DNA of 50,443 nt from Acidobacteriota bacterium. GTDB taxonomy: Bacteria > Acidobacteriota > Vicinamibacteria > Vicinamibacterales > CAVVIG01. Positions 7,357 to 15,014 of this stretch are shown piece by piece. The stretch's first letter is position 1. Each line of letters opens with the position of its first letter. A program made the translations under genes and the position numbers. The DNA lies in NCBI GenBank assembly GCA_023265175.1, contig JAHFUI010000004.1, forward strand, positions 26,864-77,306, written 5' to 3'. The notes beneath the pieces were generated by a model. That model was not told the DNA's origin, searched no databases, and saw only the letters and a program-made list of their open reading frames with translations.

Positions 7357-9654
7357 GTGAAGTCTACGTCCATGCCCGGACCACGATCATCGCGCAGGCT
7401 CGCTTCGTCGCTTACCGGGCTCACTGGGCTCACCGGGCCATCTCGAGATCGCCGACAAGGCGTGCGACACGCACTGCTGCACACGCTGCCAGGCCGCGCG
7501 ATCGTTGTCGGTCTGGTGGTGCGGCTCGTCGTCTACGGTCTCAGCCTCGCGCTCGGCACCGCGCCGGCGTTTCTCGGGATCGTCGACACCGCGGCGGGCA
7601 TCGCGCTGGCGATAGGCGCCGCGTACTTCGTCTTTCGCCTGCTGGTGATCGCCAAGCGCCGATTGCTCTGGCGGGTCCGCCGCAAGCTCATTCTCTCGTA
7701 CGTCTTCATCGGGTTGATTCCGGCCACGCTGATCGTCCTGTTCTTCGTGTTATGCGGCCTGCTGCTGTTTTTCAACTTCAGCTCGTATCTCGTACGGACC
7801 CGGCTGCGCGCGATGGGGGATCGCGCGCAATTTCTGGCCGCGAGCACGGCGCTCGAAATCGAGCGCGCCGGCGGACGCGACGTCGCTGCGATCCTCGGGC
7901 GGCGGCAGCAGGTGGCCGCTCGCGAATTTCCCGACGCGTCGCTCGCCCTCGTGCCGGTCGACCGTCCGTGCGCGCAAGGCGCCCGCGGAGGCGCCAGCGC
8001 GAACGTGGCGGCTGCGCCGGCGACGGCCGGACCGTGGGCGCACGTCGAACCGCCGCGGACCGTGCCGCCGTGGATCGACTGCACCGGATTCACGGGACTG
8101 CTCGCGTATCGTCACACCACCGGCGTCGCACCCGATCGCGCGGACTCTCGACAGACGATCACGGTCAGCGGTCAACGGATGGACTTGGCGGGCGGCACCG
8201 AAGACACGCACATGTTGCTGCGTGCCGTCGCCTTTCCCGAGTCACCCATGCCCGGGTATGCGGTGATAGCCGATCTGCTCGTCAGCGAGGACGTGAAGCG
8301 GCAGTTGCGGCAAGAGACGGGCGTCGATATCCGCGGCACAAGCGCGCTGCAGGCCGGTGATCAGGCCGAGCCGAAGCCGCTCACCGGACGATCCGGCGGC
8401 GACGGTGGGGCCAGAGCCGAATCGACCGGGCCGCTCAACTGGGTCGCGTTCATCGAATACCGCGACTGGAACAGCGGCGCGATCGGCACGCTGCTCGTGT
8501 CGGTCGAACTGAGCATCGGCCGGATCTACAGTCACATTTCGGCCGTGCAGGGATCGATTGGCAACAGCAGCTATGGGCAAGTGCTCCTGACCGTCCTGTT
8601 CATTGTCGCGGGTCTGTTTCTCATCATCGAGTTCATCGCGCTTCTTGCCGGGCTCGCCCTCGCCAAGTCGATCACCGGATCGGTCCACGAGCTGTTCGGC
8701 GGCACCGAACGGGTTCGCCAGGGCGACTTCACGCACAAGATCGCCGTCAAGACCGACGATCAGCTGGGCGAGCTGTCCCTGTCGTTCAACTCGATGACCG
8801 CCAGCATCGAGGATCTGCTTCGCCAGGCGGCCGAGAAGAAGCGGCTCGAGGAAGAGTTGCGCATCGCGCGGGAAATCCAGATGTCGCTGCTGCCGCAGGG
8901 GCCGCTCGAGATGCCGGGCCTGTCTGTCACCGCGCTGTGCGTGCCGGCGCGCGAAGTGGGCGGCGACTACTACGATTTCTTCCGGCTGGGCGAGCGGCGG
9001 CTCGGGGTGTTGATCGCGGACGTTTCGGGGAAGGGGACGTCGGCCGCCTTGTACATGGCGGAGCTCAAGGGCCTGGTGCTGTCGCTCAGCCAGATTCACG
9101 CGTCGCCGCGCGCATTGATGCTGGCGGCCAACCGCATCATCGCCGCGAACCTCAATCCCGGCAGCTTCATCACGATGACCTACGCCGTCGTCGACCTCGA
9201 CGCGCGCACGATGACCTACGCGCGCGCGGGCCACACCCCGCTGATGTATCTGCCGGGACCCGACTCGCGCCTCGACCGGCACGTGCGCGTCCTGGCGCCT
9301 GATGGTCTCGTGCTCGGCCTGAACATCGACAACGGAGAGATGTTCGAGCGTCTGCTCGACGAGCACACGCTCACGCTCCACGCGGGCGACGTGGCGCTGT
9401 TCTTCACCGACGGCATCACCGAGGCGATGAACGAAGCCGACGACTTCTTCGGCGAGGGACGTCTCGGACAACTGATCGAAGAGCACGCGCACCTGTCTTC
9501 CGACGAGCTGCGCGAGCGCGTCCTGCGCGAGATCCAGGCGTTCGTCGGCAGCGCACCCCAGCACGACGACATGACGATGATCTTCCTCAAAGTGGAGGAC
9601 ATCGCCGCGCCGGCGACGATCAACGCGGGGACCGTCGAGCTTGCGGCGTCCTGA
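7357..9654 (+). CDS. membrane-bound SpoIIE/PP2C-type serine phosphatase with HAMP domain
   Basis: This 765-residue protein has two or three membrane helices in the first 155 residues, an extracytoplasmic sensor region (about 160-400), another membrane helix near 410-440, a HAMP linker (about 441-495) and a C-terminal PP2C/SpoIIE phosphatase. Metal-binding motifs are VGGDYYDF (about 534), ADVSGKG, FTDGITEA and HDDMTM. Such proteins dephosphorylate anti-anti-sigma factors in partner-switching stress pathways or act as response-regulated phosphatases. No anti-sigma partner is in the window. The start is GTG at 7357. GC-rich hairpins fill the 166 bases upstream. Confidence 0.88.
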   Translation: MKSTSMPGPRSSRRLASSLTGLTGLTGPSRDRRQGVRHALLHTLPGRAIVVGLVVRLVVYGLSLALGTAPAFLGIVDTAAGIALAIGAAYFVFRLLVIAKRRLLWRVRRKLILSYVFIGLIPATLIVLFFVLCGLLLFFNFSSYLVRTRLRAMGDRAQFLAASTALEIERAGGRDVAAILGRRQQVAAREFPDASLALVPVDRPCAQGARGGASANVAAAPATAGPWAHVEPPRTVPPWIDCTGFTGLLAYRHTTGVAPDRADSRQTITVSGQRMDLAGGTEDTHMLLRAVAFPESPMPGYAVIADLLVSEDVKRQLRQETGVDIRGTSALQAGDQAEPKPLTGRSGGDGGARAESTGPLNWVAFIEYRDWNSGAIGTLLVSVELSIGRIYSHISAVQGSIGNSSYGQVLLTVLFIVAGLFLIIEFIALLAGLALAKSITGSVHELFGGTERVRQGDFTHKIAVKTDDQLGELSLSFNSMTASIEDLLRQAAEKKRLEEELRIAREIQMSLLPQGPLEMPGLSVTALCVPAREVGGDYYDFFRLGERRLGVLIADVSGKGTSAALYMAELKGLVLSLSQIHASPRALMLAANRIIAANLNPGSFITMTYAVVDLDARTMTYARAGHTPLMYLPGPDSRLDRHVRVLAPDGLVLGLNIDNGEMFERLLDEHTLTLHAGDVALFFTDGITEAMNEADDFFGEGRLGQLIEEHAHLSSDELRERVLREIQAFVGSAPQHDDMTMIFLKVEDIAAPATINAGTVELAAS

Positions 9655-9665
9655 ACACATGCGGC

Positions 9666-9689
9666 CACGAAGACACGAGAGCACGAAGA
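9666..9689. repeat. octad tract CACGAAGA x3
   Basis: Three 8-bp units (CACGAAGA, CACGAGAG, CACGAAGA) lie in the 57-bp gap between the phosphatase and the RNase III gene. It is a short member of the tandem-tract class seen throughout the window. Confidence 0.6.
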
Positions 9690-9711
9690 AGATCAAGTAG
9701 GTTAAGCGGAC

Positions 9712-10656
9712 GTGCCTGATCTCGTCGTCATCTTCCGCGCGCACTCCGATATCGAGGCGAGCGTCGTCCGGGGCCTGCTCGAAGCGCACGGCGTGCCGTC
9801 GGTGATGTCTCCCAACGTGCCGTATGCGGTTTTTCCGCCGACGGTCGGCGCGCTGGGAGAAGTGCGGATCTCGGTCAACGAGAGCGACGCCGATCTTGCG
9901 CGGCGGATCATCGAGAGTCATCGGACCGAGCTGCCGGGCGGCCGCTTGATCCGGCTGCGCGACGAATTCGAGGCGCTCCAGCAGGCAATCGGATATCGCT
10001 TTCGCGACGTCGGCCTGCTCGAACACGCGATGACGCACACCTCGCGCGCCAACGAGGACGTCAGCGGCGGCGTGCTCGATAACGAATCGCTCGAGTTCCT
10101 CGGCGACGCAGTGCTGGGCTTCGTGATCGCCGACCAGTTGTTCCGAGATTTTCCGGCATTCGACGAAGGACAGAAGTCGAAGACCAAGGCCGCGCTGGTA
10201 TCGACGGCCGCGCTCGCCCGGCAGGCCGAGCGGCTCGGGCTCGGCGATCATCTGCTGCTCGGCCGCGGCGAGGAAAAAACCGGCGGCCGGCGCAAGCAGG
10301 CGCTCCTCGCCGATGGCTACGAGGCGCTGATCGCGGCCATCTATCTCGACGGCGGCATCGAGCAGGCGCACGCGTTCATCACGCGCGCGTTCGCCCCGCT
10401 GCTGGATAACATCCGCCGGCATGGGCTTTCCGGCAGGGATTACAAGTCGTCGCTCCAGGAATACCTGCAGTCACACGACGATCCGCTGCCCGAATACCGG
10501 ATTGCCGGCACGATCGGTCCCGATCACCGCAAGCTGTTTCAAGTGGAAGTCGTGGTGCGCGGCGAACCGATCGCCACCGCGACGGGGCCGAGCAAGAAAG
10601 AGGCGGAACAGGAAGCCGCCAGGGTCGCCTTGGAGAAATTAGGAATTCAGAATTAG
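9712..10656 (+). CDS. rnc: ribonuclease III with N-terminal DUF2007-like domain
   Basis: The 314-residue protein is about 80 residues longer than usual RNase III. Residues 1-72 (DLVVIFRAHSDIEASVVRGL...) look like the DUF2007 signal-transducing domain. Residues about 84-235 are the RNase III domain with the signature NESLEFLGD at 124-132 (E128, D132) and the second metal site at D201/E204. Residues about 243-312 are a double-stranded RNA-binding domain. All catalytic acids are present, so it should process rRNA and structured mRNA. The GTG at 9712 is the only start that keeps the extra domain. The last residues (LGIQN) are encoded inside a tandem-repeat tract. Confidence 0.9.
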   Translation: MPDLVVIFRAHSDIEASVVRGLLEAHGVPSVMSPNVPYAVFPPTVGALGEVRISVNESDADLARRIIESHRTELPGGRLIRLRDEFEALQQAIGYRFRDVGLLEHAMTHTSRANEDVSGGVLDNESLEFLGDAVLGFVIADQLFRDFPAFDEGQKSKTKAALVSTAALARQAERLGLGDHLLLGRGEEKTGGRRKQALLADGYEALIAAIYLDGGIEQAHAFITRAFAPLLDNIRRHGLSGRDYKSSLQEYLQSHDDPLPEYRIAGTIGPDHRKLFQVEVVVRGEPIATATGPSKKEAEQEAARVALEKLGIQN

Positions 10657-10691
10657 GAATTCAGAATTCCTAATTCCTAATTCCCAATTAG
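10637..10691. repeat. heptad tract AATTAGG/AATTCCT forming an inverted repeat
   Basis: Two 14-bp units (AATTAGGAATTCAG) are followed by three 7-bp units (AATTCCT, AATTCCT, AATTCCC) complementary to them. The stop codons of both convergent genes, rnc and the AAA ATPase, lie inside it. The AT-rich stem probably acts as a bidirectional terminator. The same unit recurs at 22.3 kb. Confidence 0.8.
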
Positions 10692-11830
10692 TCGATCTCA
10701 ATAATTCCCCACGGCTTCTTGTCCCCGTCCGAGGCGCCGCCCGCCGCCGCCATGGCCAGCGCGGGCTCGTGCTGGGGCAAACGCGGCAGGGCGTAGCGAT
10801 GCACCTCGCGCGCGAGATCGTCTTCGCTTGGCGGCGTGGCGCGGCAGTGCAGCCGGACCCAGACCCGCAGCACCGGATCGGTGAAGCTGTAGCGCTTCTG
10901 CCGCGCCGTCACCAGATCCACGTCTTCGAGCCACGACAGGTAATCCTTCGTCGAACCGGGCGTGCGCTGCAGTCGCTGCGAGATCTCGGTCAGCGTGAGC
11001 CCTTCTTCCTCGCCGAGGATTTCGAGAATCGCCTTCAACGCGCCGTATCCCCGCGCCCGGTGCAGCCGCAGCTCGTAGCAGAAGCCGCACAACTTTGCGA
11101 GGCGGCCGTCGAGCGCCATCAGCGACGCCAGCGCGCTCACTGCGTCGCCGCCGCCGTGTTCCCGCATCGACGCGAGCTCGTCGGCGACGGCCCGGACGTA
11201 CGCCGGGCGTCCGTCCGACAGCGCCTGCACGCTGCGCGCGGTGTACTCGGCCTCGTGGGGATCCGCCGACCCCACCGACAGCCCGATGATGTCCATCGTG
11301 TCTTCGACCGTCAGACCGGGCATGTGAATCACTTCGAAGCGGGCGGATCGATCGCGCAGCAAGCGCAGGGTGCGCACGACATACCGGCTCGTGAGGACGA
11401 ACCTGTTACCGCTCAACGAGATACAGTCGATGAAGTCGTGCAGGACCTGGCGCAGTCCCGGAAAGCTTTCAAAGGTGCGCAGCTCGAGGAACTCGTCGAG
11501 GAGGAACGTGACCGGATCGCCGCTGCTCGTTCTGGCGCGGCTGAAAAAATCCATTGTCGCATCGAACGCCCCGCGCGCGCCGCGCGCCGAGGCGTCGCCG
11601 ATCGGCACCGGCGCGTCCGCGGCAATCGCCCGAAGAAACCGTTCCGGCGTCGTCGCGATGCGTTCGACGTCGATCGACTGCGTCGGACCCCGGCCCACGC
11701 GATCGCGGAGCTGCTGAAGCAGGGTCGTACGGCCGCTCCCGCATCCACCGACGAGCACCGGGATCCGGGACGGCGACGCATCGAGCGCCGCCACGATGCG
11801 GCGCGCCAGTGTCGAACGAGGCGTCAACAT
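10688..11830 (-). CDS. AAA ATPase (ORC/Cdc6-like) with C-terminal winged helix
   Basis: The 380-residue protein has an N-terminal AAA core: a P-loop GGCGSGRTT at 28-36 in which the invariant Lys is Arg34, a Walker B VTFLLDEF, and a sensor-like FVLTSRYV. The C-terminal 120 residues look like a winged helix (TLTEISQRLQRTPGSTKDYLSWLEDVDLV). Similar ATPases occur in chromosomal operons of soil bacteria and resemble archaeal ORC/Cdc6 or STAND-type regulators; the target is unknown. The ATG at 11830 is chosen because GAGG lies five bases upstream. A good promoter stands at 11889-11916. It is transcribed divergently from purA. Confidence 0.75.
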   Translation of the reverse strand: MLTPRSTLARRIVAALDASPSRIPVLVGGCGSGRTTLLQQLRDRVGRGPTQSIDVERIATTPERFLRAIAADAPVPIGDASARGARGAFDATMDFFSRARTSSGDPVTFLLDEFLELRTFESFPGLRQVLHDFIDCISLSGNRFVLTSRYVVRTLRLLRDRSARFEVIHMPGLTVEDTMDIIGLSVGSADPHEAEYTARSVQALSDGRPAYVRAVADELASMREHGGGDAVSALASLMALDGRLAKLCGFCYELRLHRARGYGALKAILEILGEEEGLTLTEISQRLQRTPGSTKDYLSWLEDVDLVTARQKRYSFTDPVLRVWVRLHCRATPPSEDDLAREVHRYALPRLPQHEPALAMAAAGGASDGDKKPWGIIEID

Positions 11831-11888
11831 GCGTTCCTCTTGCCCTGGATGTACGCGAACGTCGGACAACGTGAGCGAATGAGTAGAC

Positions 11889-11916
11889 CTTAAAGAAGCG
11901 ACGCGCGGCTTGTCAA
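11889..11916 (-). promoter_or_regulatory. sigma-70-type promoter for the AAA ATPase gene
   Basis: On the minus strand TTGACA (11916-11911) is followed after 16 bases by TTTAAG (11894-11889). Directly upstream lies an A/T-rich stretch (about 11917-11941) in otherwise GC-rich DNA, which resembles an UP element. The position fits a leader of about 55 bases before the ATG at 11830. Confidence 0.6.
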
Positions 11917-12063
11917 TTTGAAAATGAAAATTTTTCACTTGACTACCGTGCCGCACGCGTTTTCCAATTCGCTGGTCGCGATGAATTCTGTGATCGCGAC
12001 AATATCGGACGACGTCGGACGGTCTTCGTCACGTGTAGAATCCTACTGTCGACTGACAACGTT

Positions 12064-13389
12064 ATGAATCTCGCAGTCCTGGGCGCGCAGTGGGGCGACG
12101 AAGGCAAAGGCAAGATCGTCGATCTGCTGACGCCCCATTTCGACATCGTCGCGCGATATCAGGGCGGTCACAACGCCGGCCATACCGTCTACGTGGGCGG
12201 CACGAAGTTCATCCTGCGTCTGATCCCTTCGGGCATTCTGCATCCCGGCATCATCTGTGTGATCGGTAACGGCGTCGTCGTCGATCCGCAGGCGCTCCTG
12301 TCGGAGGTGGACGAGCTGACGAGGAACGGTATCGATGTCGACAACCGGATCGTCCTCAGCGACAAGGCGCACCTCATCCTTCCGTACCACCGCGATCTCG
12401 ATCTGTTGTCCGAAGCACGCCGCGGTGAGCGCAAGATCGGCACGACCTCGCGCGGGATCGGACCGGCTTACGAGGACAAGATCGCGCGGCGCGGCATTCG
12501 AGCCGGCGATCTGGCCGATCCGCAGGCCCTCGAGCACGACGTGCGGGACAACGTGACCGCCCGCAATCGTCTCGTGCAGGACACGACGATGGACTGGCGC
12601 GCGGTGCTCGATCAGCTGCTCAGCCACAGGATCCGCATCCGGCCATGGGTTCGTGACGTGTCGCTGATGCTCAGTGACGCGATGCGGGACGGCAAATCGA
12701 TTCTGTTCGAGGGCGCGCAGGGAACGCTGCTGGACATCGACCACGGCACGTACCCGTTCGTCACCTCGTCCAACGCCTCAATCGGCGGCGTGTGCACCGG
12801 TCTGGGCGTCGGTCCGCGCGTGATCGGCGGCGTCCTCGGAGTCGCCAAGGCGTACACGACACGCGTCGGCGAAGGACCATTGCCGACGGAGTTGTTCGGG
12901 GAGATGGGTAACCGGCTGCGCGAGAGCGGTCACGAATACGGCGCCGTCACCGGCCGGCCGCGACGCTGCGGATGGTACGACGCCGTGGCGATTCGATACA
13001 GCGTCCGGATCAACGGCCTCGACGCGTTGGCGCTGACGAAGCTGGACGTGCTCGACGGGCTCGATCGTCTCGAGATCTGCACGGCGTACCGGTGCGAGGG
13101 CCAGATGCTGACGGACTTCCCGTCCGATATCACGCGGCTCGCCGCGTGCGAGCCGGTCTACGAGAGGATGCCTGGTTGGACGGCGCCGACGCGCGGGCTG
13201 CGCCGGTTCGATGATCTGCCGGAAGCGGCGCGCCGCTACGTGGCGCGCCTCGAGGAAGCGTCCGGTGTCCCTGCCGCGATCATTTCGACCGGCTCCGCGC
13301 GCGACGATACGATCCTGAGAGAAGACATCATTGCGAAATGCAAATTGCCAATTCTCACAGCTCCGCTACGCACGGGCCGGCCGTCTTGA
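12064..13389 (+). CDS. purA: adenylosuccinate synthetase
   Basis: It encodes 441 residues that are standard PurA over the whole length: the GTP-binding QWGDEGKGK near the N-terminus, YQGGHNAGHTV, the TSRGIGPAYEDK loop, FEGAQGTLLDIDHGTYPFVTS (split here across the IMP site), GRPRRCGWYD and TKLDVLDGL. It joins IMP and aspartate using GTP in AMP synthesis. The last 15 or so residues (after DDTIL) extend past the usual end and look unconserved. The ATG at 12064 fits the family N-terminus. A TAGAAT box at about 12036 may be the -10 element. Confidence 0.97.
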   Translation: MNLAVLGAQWGDEGKGKIVDLLTPHFDIVARYQGGHNAGHTVYVGGTKFILRLIPSGILHPGIICVIGNGVVVDPQALLSEVDELTRNGIDVDNRIVLSDKAHLILPYHRDLDLLSEARRGERKIGTTSRGIGPAYEDKIARRGIRAGDLADPQALEHDVRDNVTARNRLVQDTTMDWRAVLDQLLSHRIRIRPWVRDVSLMLSDAMRDGKSILFEGAQGTLLDIDHGTYPFVTSSNASIGGVCTGLGVGPRVIGGVLGVAKAYTTRVGEGPLPTELFGEMGNRLRESGHEYGAVTGRPRRCGWYDAVAIRYSVRINGLDALALTKLDVLDGLDRLEICTAYRCEGQMLTDFPSDITRLAACEPVYERMPGWTAPTRGLRRFDDLPEAARRYVARLEEASGVPAAIISTGSARDDTILREDIIAKCKLPILTAPLRTGRPS

Positions 13390-13435
13390 CGTGAAAACTT
13401 GACTGATTCGCTGCGAGTCTTTGCAGTCAGGATGG

Positions 13436-14179
13436 CTAGGCTTGGTGACGGATGCGGAACGCGTCCACCTCGGCCGCCTTCGCATCGATGAATTCAATCC
13501 CGGCGCGATAGCGCGGCCCGCTCTTGGGCGGGATCTCGAATGACGCCCAGGCGACGACGGCGCTGACGCGGATCGTCGCGTGTTCGTCGGCGACGGTCAT
13601 GCGCAGCTTCTGATTCGGCTTCAGGACCGTCGCCGACACGATCTGGGCCCCGACCGTCGAGAGATCGATGAGCGTGGTGGCATTTCCATCGGCGATCACT
13701 TCCACATTGCCCACCAGCTTGAAGCGCGGCGCGCGGCGCGTGCCGCGCTGGTCGAGCTGCGCCGCCGGAACGGCCACGACGGCAGGCGCGGGGGCGGCCA
13801 CCGCAGCGGTTGCCGCTGCCGCCAGTGTCGCAGGGGCGGTGTGCTCGGGAGCGGTGGGCGCGGCGCCGTGATCGGTCGCGGTCGTCGCCGGCGATACCAC
13901 GCGCGTGTCGTCGGTGTCGTACGACACGACGCGGATTTCCGAACCGCTCAGCGTCGGGTCCGCCTTGATGCGGTTGATGAGCGCGGCGCCTCGGGGTGTC
14001 GCTGCGAATACCTTTTCGAGCGCCACCACACTCGGACGCCGCCGGCTGATCGCGTCCAGCGCCCGGAGCGCCTCAGTATCGGAGAAGGCGAGCAACTCGC
14101 CTTCGGTGTCGGCGGCTCGCTGCTTCAGCGTGGGAAGGCGATCGGCCGCGGCGATGAGAACGGTACAGGATTCGGACAC
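13436..14179 (-). CDS. PilZ domain protein with degenerate receiver-like N-terminus
   Basis: The 247-residue protein has three parts. Residues 1-95 resemble a response-regulator receiver fold but lack a clear phosphorylatable Asp pocket. Residues about 96-140 are a linker very rich in Ala, Pro and Thr. Residues about 145-245 are a PilZ domain with RGTRRAPRF (the R-x3-R type c-di-GMP motif) and LIDLSTVGAQI in place of D-x-S-x2-G. PilZ proteins bind c-di-GMP and modulate motility or exopolysaccharide. The start is GTG. The neighbour downstream in transcription is purA, convergent. Confidence 0.75.
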   Translation of the reverse strand: MSESCTVLIAAADRLPTLKQRAADTEGELLAFSDTEALRALDAISRRRPSVVALEKVFAATPRGAALINRIKADPTLSGSEIRVVSYDTDDTRVVSPATTATDHGAAPTAPEHTAPATLAAAATAAVAAPAPAVVAVPAAQLDQRGTRRAPRFKLVGNVEVIADGNATTLIDLSTVGAQIVSATVLKPNQKLRMTVADEHATIRVSAVVAWASFEIPPKSGPRYRAGIEFIDAKAAEVDAFRIRHQA

Positions 14180-14224
14180 GGTGCTTCAGTCGACCACAAA
14201 TAGCGCTCAGCTCTCAGCGGTGGG

Positions 14225-14941
14225 CTAGAAGAACCGCGCGTCCTGGATCGGCCACCAGCGGACCTTGACCTTGCCGACAATATATTTCTTCGGGACCGGG
14301 CCCCAATGCCGGCTGTCGGAGCTGTTGTTCCGGTGGTCGCCCATCACGAAGTAATAGCCCTGCTTGACGACCTCGGGGCCGTAGTCGTCGTGGCTCCGGA
14401 ATTCCGCCGGCACGTAATCGTCGTGCAGCGGCTGATCGTTCACGTATACGCGGCCGTCCACGATCCGGACCGTATCGCCTTCTCCGGCAATCACCCGCTT
14501 GACGAACATCTTCTCGGGGTTCACCGGGTAGTAGAGCATCACGATGTCGCCGGGCCGAGGCTCGCCCAGCTCGTACACCAGCTTGTTCACGATGAGCCGA
14601 TCGTGATCCTCCAGCGTCGGCGCCATGCTCAACCCGTCGACGCGCGCGACCTGGAACCCGAACGTGACGATGAGCGTGGCGTAGACCGCCGCCGACACCA
14701 AGGTTTGAAAGCCGGAGACGAGATCCTTGCCGGCACGCGTCCAGCGGTCGAGCCGAGGCGGGGCGGGCGCCGCTTCGAGCGGATCGTTCAACGTGGTAGG
14801 CTGGAGCTCAGGACGGAAGTCCTGCGCTACGGCATCATGCTCCACGGGAAACCAAGGCGCCGGCAGCGCCTCGTGGTCCATTGACGCCGGTTCTGTCTGG
14901 AGCGGAGCGAGTGGGAGCAGGTCCTGTTCGGGTTCGGTCAT
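14225..14941 (-). CDS. lepB: signal peptidase I
   Basis: It encodes 238 residues. After a Pro-rich cytoplasmic N-terminus of about 75 residues comes one membrane helix (about 77-97), then the S26 catalytic domain: the nucleophile Ser105 in DGLSMAPT, the general-base Lys148 in FVKRVIAGEGD, and GDHRNNSSDSR near the C-terminus. It removes signal peptides on the outer face of the inner membrane. The cytoplasmic tail is longer than in many single-helix homologues. It ends just upstream of the PilZ gene on the same strand with a 45-bp gap, so they may form one transcript. Confidence 0.93.
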   Translation of the reverse strand: MTEPEQDLLPLAPLQTEPASMDHEALPAPWFPVEHDAVAQDFRPELQPTTLNDPLEAAPAPPRLDRWTRAGKDLVSGFQTLVSAAVYATLIVTFGFQVARVDGLSMAPTLEDHDRLIVNKLVYELGEPRPGDIVMLYYPVNPEKMFVKRVIAGEGDTVRIVDGRVYVNDQPLHDDYVPAEFRSHDDYGPEVVKQGYYFVMGDHRNNSSDSRHWGPVPKKYIVGKVKVRWWPIQDARFF

Positions 14942-15014
14942 GTACGCGTATCTAAGGATACCAGAAGACGCAGGGCAGACAGGTGATTCTCGCGTCTTCC
15001 CCGGCCAGGCGTTG

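Noticed and set aside
8242-10422. 726-residue minus-strand open frame
   Set aside because: It is antisense to the SpoIIE phosphatase and rnc genes, rich in Arg, Gln and His as antisense frames of GC-rich genes usually are, with no recognisable domain.
12064-13389. Frameshift at the purA C-terminus
   Set aside because: The extension after DDTIL is short, in frame and downstream of all conserved motifs, so a simple readthrough extension is enough.
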